Source: Trichobilharzia szidati | Taxonomy: Eukaryota; Platyhelminthes; Trematoda; Strigeidida; Schistosomatidae | Length of the DNA stretch: 64,000 nucleotides | Assembly (NCBI GenBank): GCA_944472155.2 | Contig: OX235271.1 | Span: 37,808,633-37,872,632 of the forward strand | Direction of reading: 5' to 3' | Shown: positions 55,886 to 64,000 of the stretch, in pieces | How positions within the stretch are numbered: position 1 is the stretch's first letter | Layout of the letters: each line of letters starts with the position of its first letter | Notes under the pieces: generated by a model | Told to the model about the DNA's origin: nothing | The model's input: the letters and a program-made list of their open reading frames with translations, nothing else | The model's database searches: none | Made by a program: the position numbers and the translations under genes

Positions 55886-57724
55886 CCCAACCTCCGAACA
55901 AGAATTGCAGCGTTTCAAATCAACAATAATCGATAGCTGTTATCAGTATCTTAATACAAAGCCAAAAGTATACAACCACCTGACAAATCAACATAGAGAA
56001 GAATTAAATCAACTAAAACAAAATGAAGAACTCCTTATAACTCGTCCAGACAAAGGAACTGGTATAGTCCTTATGGACAAGAAAGACTATATTGAGAAAA
56101 TGAACAACATCTTGTCAGATAAAACAAAATTTTCGCAACCACCCAACGAAAGAAACAAAACAGAACAGATTGAAAAGCAACTCACCGATGTCCTGAAAAG
56201 AATGCAAACCCAAAAGTTAATCACTCATGAAGTGTATGATCAGATCCGACCGACAGGGTCAACAAAACCAAGACTATATGGATTACCAAAGATACATAAA
56301 GCCAGCCTCCCACTTCGTCCAATTCTGGATATGTCAGGTTCCCCGTACCATTCAATAGCGAAATGGCTCACTGACATTTTAGAACCTGTACGAAAACGAA
56401 TTTGCCACTATTCACTTCGTGACACTTTCCAATTCGTCGATTAAATTAAAGATATCAATACAAAGAACAAAACCATGCTCTCCCTCGACGTTGAATCACT
56501 ATTTACCAACGTTCCACTCACAGAAACTGTCTCTTATATTTGTCACTATATCGACGTAAATCAGCTGAACATTGGATTACCGACGACCTGTTTAAAAGAA
56601 CTACTACTGAGATGTACACTCAATGTGCAATTCACATTCAACGACATTATTTACAGACAACAAGATGGGATCGCAATGGGATCTCCACTGGGCCCATTAC
56701 TGGCAGACTGCTTCATGGCAAGCCTCGAGAACGGCCCACTCAAATCAACCATCGACAATTTCCAGTTATACGTTAGATATGTTGACGACATCTTTATCAT
56801 CTGTGATGACGATCACGATCTCAATCAACTACTGCAAATATTCGACAAATGCCATCCAGCCACAAAGTTCACTTTGGAAACTGAAAATGAATCTAAAATC
56901 CCTTTTCTTGAAGTTGAGTTTACAAGGAGAGATGACGGAACTTTAAGAAGGTCAATCCATAGGAAACCGACTTGGAACGGACAATTAACAAGTTTCTACA
57001 GCCGAGTACCAATCAGTCGGAAAAGAAACCTAATTAAATCCCTTGCCACTCGCTTCAGACGCATCTGCAGCTCCGACACCATGGAAGAAGAAATAAACTT
57101 CCTGAGGGAAATCTTCATACAAAATGGCTACCCACCAAGATTTGTAGACAAAAACACCAAACAGAAAAACCAAAAGCAAGAGACACCATCCGTGTCAAAA
57201 AGATACTTTATATGAACCTAGACTTCAAAGGAGACCTACTTAGTGACGTCCTCAGAAGGAGACTTTTCACCTCTTTAGGAAGAACTTTCCCTGCGGCAAC
57301 ACTAAGGATAGTGTTCTCCAGTCGCCCGCTGATTTACAGAAACCCAAAGGACAAGATTCCGCACATGACCACTTCTATGTGTATATATCAGTTCACCTGT
57401 TGCTGTGGAGCCAGGTACATCGGTCGTTCAACGCGCATCCTGTCAAAAAGGGTCAAAGAACACTACCCAGCGTGGCTACAGAAAGGAAATAATGGCCATA
57501 TAAGTAGTGCAATAATCGAACATCTAGTCAACACTGGTCATTCCATCTCAACGAACGCCTCCTTCAAAGTGGTCTACAAAGTGAAGAACAACCTCCCAAA
57601 GACAGTAGGATTTCGTCTTCTTTGCATCGCAGAAGCCCTAGCCATCCAGTTGGTGGAACCAGAACTATGCATACAAAAGAAAATTATCCAACCACTTCTT
57701 CTCGCATGGCAACAACTCCGTTGA
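55886..57724 (+). pseudogene. PLE polyprotein: RT + GIY-YIG endonuclease, one stop and one frameshift
   Basis: The RT is telomerase-related and would extend a 3' end nicked by the GIY-YIG domain. Motifs in order: LLITRPDKGTGIVLMDKKDY, KPRLYGLPKIHK, LPLRPILDMSGSPYHS, LSLDVESLFTNVPL (motif A, 56478), GIAMGSPLGPLLAD (motif B), YVRYVDDIFII (motif C, catalytic, ~56770), IPFLEVEFTRRDDGTL, KPTWNGQ (thumb), LRRRLFTSLGRTFPAATLRIVF (linker), CIYQFTCCCGARYIGRSTR (GIY-YIG, ~57380), KRVKEHYP, ASFKVVYK, CIAEALAIQLVEPELC. Defects: TAA at 56442-56444 inside FVD-stop-IKDINTK, same frame on both sides, and a one-base loss in the A run 57197-57201 which shifts the frame before NLDFKGD. All catalytic residues I can identify remain. 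Starts are not defined because the N-terminus is lost. Confidence 0.92.
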
Positions 57725-57923
57725 TTTGACCCAACTCTTCTTTGTTTGTTTGATTTGACGTTACTTCCGTTTGTATGCTTATTTTTCTAACTTAAAACCC
57801 TTGTATAATTCTGTATATTATTTTGTTTCCATGCACACCCTTTGAGTACACCTCATTCATCAAACTATTCATGTCATTGCGTAACTCTTATTTAACAATC
57901 ATTTATGACAACTCATCAGTTTT

Positions 57924-58418
57924 GTTACTATCCTCTTATATGAACATCCAATTCACCTGAACTTACTCCTCTTTAACAATCGTTTTTGACAACTCATCAC
58001 TTTTGTTGCTATCCTCTTATCAACATCCAATTCATTTGAACTTACTAACCGTATTTTCGTTTGACAAATTTAATGTATACACACACACACACAAAATAAC
58101 CATATGTATTTGCGATTGTACAGCTTTGAAAATGAATTCGCCGAAAAGAGACTCTTTGCTGAACTACTTGTCTTTTATTTATTTTATTTTTATTTTGATT
58201 TACAGCTTGATTCCACACCGTATTTTCAGTACAGGTGTGGAATTTTCAGCATGGATATCGGTAGCCCAAATTTCGTAGGCCGACCATAGATATCGGGTGT
58301 GCGCCGGCAGCGGATCGAACCCCGGACCATGTGCATGGTCAGCGAGAGTCCTAACCACTGTGCCACCGACGCACTACTATTAATGTCTACTAATGTCCGA
58401 ATGGGAATTGTTCATGAA
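57924..58418. repeat. Right inverted arm and terminal tail of the PLE, with SINE-B inside
   Basis: 57924-58170 pairs with 55640-55885. A SINE-B occupies 58171-58372. Pairing resumes with gtctact (~58384-58390) matching agtagac at 55628. The last 28 nt (aatgtccgaatggg...) have no partner in the left arm and precede the target duplication. Confidence 0.9.
58171..58372 (-). mobile_element. SINE-B inside a PLE terminal repeat
   Basis: Left: A-rich tail (T-rich on plus) and gatttacagcttgattccacaccgtattttcagtacaggtgtggaattttcagc, the CR1-type end. Right: head with B box ggatcgaacccc and accgacgc. Well preserved. Confidence 0.92.
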
Positions 58419-58434
58419 TATTACATAATTGTTA

Positions 58435-60370
58435 TTTGAAGCTTACACTCTTAAGGAAAAGTCATCCAGCTTTTTATTTTCTATTACAACTGTGCAACTG
58501 TATAACTTGAAAGTGATGCCACTCAAAATAATCACTGTTCACTGAACTGCTGTTTCCTTTAATGACTTATTAATGATTTCAAAGTTACATAAACAAAGAT
58601 AACTTTATTCAGTCCACGAAACTTTGCCATCATCATCGTCATAAATTCAACGCTCGTTGCTGTATTCATGATCAGGTGTATATCACATCTGACATGAAAT
58701 TGCAAAATAACCACGCAAAAAGAAAAAAATTCCTGTCCACTAGAATTGGCTTCGTAAGATTTATAAGTGTATTGGAGATAAAAGCAGATAAACAAGATGA
58801 TGGTGCAATAACAGCATAGAATGTAAACCACAACAGTAGACAAATTCTCTGATTTCGAAGAATAAAGTTCGTATGTATCTAGTTATAACTTTGATTTTGA
58901 AAAGAATGTCTTCAAACCACCCAGAGAAACATTTCTTCTCCTTATCTACTTTACGAGTATGATGTAATGCCTTGAAGTCCTGAATAAAAGAAACTTATTT
59001 AATCTTCCTTTTATGTCTTTTCCTTTCTTTTCTTTATTTTTACTGTAAACAACTCAGATTACCTTGGCCTTGTTTTATCTGGCATCCCTTGATTTTATCT
59101 TCACAGAGAGAAAAATATTTTTACGCATATTATGCAACTCTTTATTCATACCGGCTTTTTGCATATCTATGTCTTTTGTGAACATTATTCACTTTTGCTT
59201 TAATGATTGTAACTTTCTTATAATCTCTTTTAACATACTGAACTTTAATGTCTTATTACGCCGCTCAGTTAAATAATCCATGCAACTATCCACTGCTGTG
59301 AAACTATAAAAAATACGTACAAATATTATACTGTACAACAATGATGAGTAAAAGATAATTGTCCTGTTCAAATTTTGAAAAAAATATATTTTGAGTATTG
59401 AAAGTCAACAGTAACGTGTTGATTGCAGATAGTTTCTACTTTCAAGTGATATAATGAATAAGTTCACACATAAGCAACAAACTCCAGGTGCACTATGTCC
59501 TGAAACTGAGACATTTTCATGATAAGTCGATGCCTAAATAAAGAATTTCTAAAGGAGTGATTTACTTTAATTATTCCATTAATTATAAAGTCTACTAACA
59601 GTCTACTTGTTTTTCGTGAAGCATAAAACTGGTTATATAAGCTTAGTTGCTTGTCTAAATCACTGGGCTACACAATGTCTCACAGAGGATAATGAGTCAA
59701 ATTTACTCAACCATTATTATTTATGGTATTCTTCTGTTTACATCCTTGAGGAGAATTTCAGACTCATGCACACTGTTGAATGGCTTTCAAAACACACTGA
59801 AAATTTCTTACTGTCCGGAACACAGCTTCTATACAAAGATAGAATTGTTGAACGATAATAGGTGAACGTATTTATAGTTAGGAAACAGATTGAATCAGAT
59901 TTCTATACGCTTACATTTGTGAAGTTGTTGGGAAATTGAACTTATTGTTACGACCAAAACGGACTTGTTGTAATCTGAAAGCAGGACACCTATGTCTGCC
60001 TCCTACTACATAGCTGATAAAACTTCCTTGAGAGACGCGCAGTGACAAAACGCTCCAAAAACAGCAAAACGGATATTGTTTTTGATTGGAATCTATGTGT
60101 GGTTCTGTTTAATGGTAACCTTATTCAAAACTCAAAACTATCTTAGCACTGTCGTTAGGTAGTTATGCAGACAAAAGTAAATTTCTAAGTACAAAACAAT
60201 TGTCTTAGAACTAAGTTAGTTAGCGAAAATTCAGCCATTAGAAATAACTAAGAATCAAGTAGGATATCGCCTAACAAGATTGGATCAAAACCTCTGTCTA
60301 CAAGAATCACACACCAGCATTGCCCGCAAACAGTCTTCTAATCAGTAGATGGCTTTCTTTTTTGCCAGAG
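58435..60370. other. Unassigned DNA
   Basis: AT-rich. Frames up to 94 codons (58559-58843, minus) have no recognisable domain. Confidence 0.5.
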
Positions 60371-60374
60371 TTTA

Positions 60375-60640
60375 TGCATTGTTGACATAGGGACATCCGC
60401 TGAAGCTTCTGAGTCCGCTATCGAAGAAGGTCCATCTGGTCCTCTTGCCTTCCTGGTAGGCCTTCAGTAACTTTATGGCACTCAGGACCTCTGATTTTGT
60501 TGAAGATTTGGTGATCACTGTCAGTTCTTTAGCTATTACTAAATTACTAAGTAAATTATAGTCCTTAGCCCGCGTGGTGGGTTTATATCTAAGAGGGTTG
60601 CCAACAGTGTATTAGGTGAAGAGTGCTGCTCAATATACAT
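60375..60640 (-). pseudogene. RTE LINE, scrap of the RT N-terminal part
   Basis: The antisense of the AGPDGIP block (ccatctggtcctcttgccttcctggtaggccttcagtaactttatggcactcaggacctctg at 60430-60492) aligns with 8648-8704, and cgcgtggtgggtttatatctaagagggttgcc aligns weakly with 8761-8795. About 90 codons, both ends truncated. Confidence 0.75.
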
Positions 60641-60644
60641 TAGA

Positions 60645-61754
60645 CATGCTAGCATATCGTAAACTGTTAATATAAGTGAATTGCTAGACCAAGATATAAC
60701 GTCTTTCGGTTTTCAGGCAGCTTGTATCTTCTTTAAACTATTCATTATGTGGCTCTGAGCCTCTGGTTCATCAGAAAATAAAATGTTTTTGCATTACTTC
60801 CTGTTATCTCACCATTTTATTTATCAGGTCATCGTACGTCCTGGGACTTGAATTTTAAGAGATCAGTCATTAGAAGCATATCTGAATATTATAAAACTGA
60901 AGTAACTCTCCTATTTATTGAAGGCTGACTCAATCTGCGACTTTCTCATACATTAATTTTCATAATTATAGCCGTTCAATACTCTAACATGTTATTGAGA
61001 TATAACTCATTCTTGAATTTAAAACTTAGCCAGTCTTCAGATGAAAATAAGTCCTCTTAAAGATATTGGGTTTTAGGCGCTTGATTGACCCTCGTATTAG
61101 GCTAATATTTTGTAAAATAAAATAATCCCTTCTGGATTAGTAAATGTCAATGAGAAATATGTAATTAATCATATTTAACTCATGAGGTAATTTATTAAAT
61201 TAAATATGCCAGTCTACAATTTGAATACCGCAGAATAAATAGTGTGACTTCCAACATGGATTTTCTACATTGATTCCTTCTGTCAAAAATCTTATTTCAG
61301 AATAAAAACACAAGAAATGCCTAATGAATAGTGCTAGTTAATGGAAATCACCGTGCTCAGCTATCTACACTGGATGGTGTTTGGAAAGTGACAAGTGTGA
61401 GAGAAGTAATTCGAACAATGAAAGAAGGCATGACATCGTAGGAAAGATGAGGAAGAATACAGTCAATCATTTTTATCATTTTCTTTATATTCCTGGAAAT
61501 ATTTTACCACAACCATCATACATTATACGAAAAAAAAATCTCTCAACTCAAAGCGATCTCAGACAGTAACTGAACACTATTCAAAAGTCACTCGTGAAGC
61601 ATCCTGTTGCATCAGATTACTTGTATTGTTGAGCATTACTACTACTACTACACTGACTACATTAAATAGTCAGTGAAAAGAAAAAGTATGAAAATACAAA
61701 TAATTAGTTGATCAGAAATCCTGATTAGGCTAGTTCACAGTAATCCATATTTAC
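60645..61754. other. Unassigned DNA
   Basis: AT-rich. A short (ACT)n run near 61640. Nothing else recognised. Confidence 0.5.
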
Positions 61755-61768
61755 AAATAACATTTAAA

Positions 61769-61944
61769 TTTTGATAGCATTATTAGAAGACGGAGATTAT
61801 CTGAAAAATGTGATGTATTTGCACTATACATTTCGAACAATCTGATCACACATTTACTTGTCAAGTCAATATATATGGAAAAGATAAATTAAACTAAGTG
61901 ACAAAAAAAGAATTAAGAATAATTAACACAAACGTTTGGTAATC
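61769..61944. repeat. Left inverted arm of the PLE
   Basis: Pairs with the right arm: ttttgatagcattattagaag against cttctaataattctatcaaaa, and gttaattattcttaattc on the right against gaattaagaataattaac on the left. Begins right after the direct repeat. Confidence 0.92.
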
Positions 61945-61958
61945 CAATCAAATAAGGA

Positions 61959-63221
61959 TTACCAAGGTAGGTTAAGAGTAATAACAAACTGTTTTTGAAT
62001 ACACAAGGGGGGCTTAAGTTTATGAAAGGCTATAGCCTCAGCGTATTTCAGTAAACGTCCTTGACTGTTTTTATAGATGACCTTAAAGGCTGAGTTGACA
62101 TCAACCTTATGGTTTATCTCGATTAAATGTTTAGCTATAGACGAAGTTGGTAGTCTGACACCTGCATCTATTGGCTTGTCACTATTCATCTGTTTTTCTA
62201 ACCATTTTGGGATATGCTCTCCCACCCTCACGTACAACGCGCGATTACTCCTCCCTATGTATGTATGTCCACACACACACGAAAATTGGTAAATTGTGTG
62301 GGATGTGATATAATCACTTGTGCACTTTTGAGGTTTCCAGTGAAGCATATTTTTACCTTTTTCGACAATTACAAGCTGGGCTGCATAGTAGGTTCTACGG
62401 ATGATGGAATTCAACCTTTGTCTCAAAATCCTACTGTTTATTTCCCCGTTATATGGTAATTTGATGAAAACCTTTTTCTTAGGTATGGTATGGATTGTAG
62501 GTTTAGAGGCTAGTTGACTTCTACACCTGTTTAAAAATTTCAAAGGATATCCGTTTACAACAAGAGTATCCATCAATATTTCATTTTCTTTGTCTATAAC
62601 ATCAGCCGTGCAAATTCGCTGAATCCTCTTAAATAGACACTTCACCAAGCCTTTCTTATACTGTAATGGACAGAAGCTGTGAAAATTAAGATATTGCCCT
62701 GTCCAAGTGGGCTTTCTGTAGATAGACCGTCTTATTGAGCCATCGTCTCTTCGACTCAGAAGTATGTCTAAAAATGCGTGCTGGTTGCGACTTTCTTCCT
62801 CGCATGTAAGACTAATATGATTCTGTACAGAGTTAAGTCTGTCTAATAAACGACTCGCATCTTCATGATAATCGCATATCAAAATGATATCGTCTACATA
62901 TCGCTTATAGAAAGGCAATTTAGAAATTAAATCAAAGGATAAGTTTTCAACATAAGACATGTAAACGTCCGCTAATAAAGGTTCTAACGGACTCCCCATA
63001 GCAACGCCATCCACTTGTCAAAAATCTTCACCTTCAAACGTAAAATGGACGTTGTCAGTACATAATAGTAATAAATCTTTCAAATAAGTTAAAGGAGAAG
63101 GAAATGAAAAGCAACTAGAAGATATATAGTCACAAAGAATATCAACAGTCTTAACCAAAGGTGTATTAGTAAAGAAAGAATTAACATCAAATGAATACAT
63201 TTTCCTACCTTTTGTGTTCAT
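61959..63221 (-). pseudogene. PLE RT + GIY-YIG polyprotein, single in-frame stop
   Basis: One frame from 63221 to 61959 broken only by TGA at 63015-63017 (EGEDF-stop-QVDGVAM), probably CGA to TGA. Motifs: YSFDVNSFFTNTPLVKTV (motif A), VDGVAMGSPLEPLLADVYM (B), YKRYVDDIILICDYHED (C, catalytic), FLDILLSRRDDGSIRRSIYR, KPTWTGQYLNFHSFCPLQYK (thumb), YNGEINSRILRQRLN (linker), TIYQFSCVCGHTYIGRSNR (GIY-YIG), RVGEHIPKWLE, NSAFKVIYKNSQGRLLKYAEA, LKPPLCIQKQF. The 351-codon part after the stop is fully open. RT1 and RT2 and everything N-terminal are missing, so no functional protein is expected. The protein differs from the 55886-57724 PLE throughout, and only the motif order is shared. Confidence 0.92.
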
Positions 63222-63226
63222 ACCAA

Positions 63227-63601
63227 ACGTTTGTGTTAATTATTCTTAATTCTTTTTTTGTCACTTTTTTTATTATAGCTTGATTCCACACAGTATTTTT
63301 GGTACAAGTATGGAATTTTCATCATGTGATATCGGTAGCCCAAATTTTGCAGGCCGATCATTGATATCAGGTATGCGTCGGCAGGGGATTGAACCCCGGA
63401 TCATGTGCATGATCGGCGAGAGTCCTAACCATTGCGCCACCGAGGCACTTTAATTAATTTAACTTTTCCATATATATTGACTTGACAAGTAAATGTGTGA
63501 TCAGATTGTTCGAAATGTATAGTGCAAATACATCACATTTTTCAGATAATCTCCGTCTTCTAATAATTCTATCAAAATTTATAAAAGGGACTAACTGTTT
63601 T
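63227..63601. repeat. Right inverted arm and unpaired tail, with SINE-B inside
   Basis: 63227-63264 pairs with 61905-61944. A SINE-B follows. 63448-63580 pairs with 61769-61900. The last 21 nt (ataaaagggactaactgttt...) have no partner and precede the direct repeat. Confidence 0.9.
63265..63446 (-). mobile_element. SINE-B inside a PLE terminal repeat
   Basis: Left: T-rich run and tatagcttgattccacacagtatttttggtacaagtatggaattttcatc, the CR1-type end. Right: head with B box gggattgaaccccg and caccgaggc. A cacttt duplication may flank it (63262-63267 and 63446-63451), partly shared with the SINE end. Confidence 0.9.
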
Positions 63602-63619
63602 AAATAACATTTAAAGAAA

Positions 63620-64000
63620 ATCTTTCCATTTCTCCAACAAAATGTTTTTACTACATTGCTGATTAAATAGCTTAGTTTAACTCTCTTGTCTAAGTTGATG
63701 TTTAGTTTAGTTTGCCAACTGCGAAACACACTGGTTTAGATAGAAAACAAAAAACCACAACCTTTATTGAATTAAATAATAATAATGTTTAGTAGTCACT
63801 GAATTATGAACTATTATGTTATAGGTGAATAAACTTTCATTATATGAGTTTATAATGGATTAGTAAAAAAAAAGCTAAATGACAGAAGGTCAGAAATGAG
63901 ATGAATTTAAAATAAACAGCCAAATATATATATAAGTTAGCCTTTGTAGCCTAAGCGTTAATCAAATCAATGTGTAACTTGTCCTTACAAATATTATGCT
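63620..64000. other. Unassigned DNA
   Basis: AT-rich, with a short TA run near 63924. The 91-codon minus frame at 63454-63729 runs across the PLE arm and is not a gene. Confidence 0.5.

Larger units (their letters stand above)
55628..58418 (+). mobile_element. Penelope-like element with inverted terminal repeats, nearly complete
   Basis: Flanked by a perfect 12-bp duplication tattacataatt (55616-55627 and 58419-58430). Structure: left arm 55628-55885, coding region 55886-57724, 3' UTR to 57923, right arm 57924-58170 continuing at about 58376-58390 beyond a SINE-B insertion (58171-58372), and an unpaired tail of about 28 nt (58391-58418). The right arm contains two ~78-bp tandem units (tttaacaatc...aactcatcac). 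The coding region lacks the usual PLE N-terminus, so it is 5'-truncated before the inverted arm. Confidence 0.92.
61769..63601 (-). mobile_element. Penelope-like element subfamily III with inverted terminal repeats
   Basis: Flanked by a 14-bp direct repeat aaataacatttaaa (61755-61768 and 63602-63615). Left arm 61769-61944; coding 61959-63221 (minus); right arm 63227-63264 and 63448-63580, split by a SINE-B; then 21 unpaired nt (63581-63601). The coding part starts at RT motif A, so the element is 5'-truncated. Confidence 0.88.

Noticed and set aside
1..64000. CRISPR arrays, bacterial operons or phage genes
   Set aside because: No spaced direct repeats of that kind, no ribosome-binding-site spacing and no prokaryotic gene density; the content is eukaryotic retroelements.

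Overview
The window reads as intergenic or intronic DNA from a flatworm, most likely a schistosome or close relative. It is AT-rich and holds no recognisable host exon. Almost everything that can be identified is a retroelement of a kind known from trematodes: RTE-type LINEs of the SR2 group, CR1/Jockey-like LINEs, Penelope-like elements (PLEs) with a C-terminal GIY-YIG domain, tRNA-headed SINEs, and SM-alpha-type SINEs that carry a hammerhead-ribozyme fold. No reads, annotation or database search back the species call. It rests on this repeat repertoire.

Layout. 1-6 kb: degraded CR1, PLE and SINE pieces. 6.1-11.4 kb: a CR1-like LINE (+) split by an almost intact RTE LINE (-, 7177-10404) whose reading frame of about 1070 codons has one internal stop. 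12.3-15 kb: a broken PLE. 15.9-19.1 kb: RTE fragments, one hit by a SINE, then a well kept SINE. 19.9-25.9 kb: SM-alpha units, a large fold-back (20225-21360) hit by an RTE, and a decayed PLE. 26.6-27.7 kb: an internally deleted RTE. 28.9-31.5 kb: a SINE hit by a fold-back element, then a CR1-like LINE (-). 32-37 kb: PLE ends, a tiny PLE-type fold-back, an RTE 3' half, and a CR1 copy interrupted by a PLE. 38-45 kb: SM-alpha pair, a PLE, a 472-bp palindrome, a CR1 3' half. 47-51.8 kb: SINEs, another fold-back, an RTE RT fragment. 53-58.4 kb: a decayed PLE followed by a nearly complete one (55628-58418). 60-63.6 kb: an RTE scrap and a second well preserved PLE (61769-63601).

How the parts relate. 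LINE and PLE proteins supply reverse transcriptase and endonuclease. Two SINE sets share one tRNA-like head but end in different LINE tails: one copies the 3' end of the RTE LINE, the other the 3' end of the CR1-like LINE, so each is probably mobilised by a different partner. The PLE-type insertions share an unusual layout: 12-15 bp target duplications, a long inverted repeat, and a short unpaired tail of about 20-41 nt outside one arm. Coding-free fold-back elements in the window have the same layout and look like collapsed PLE insertions.
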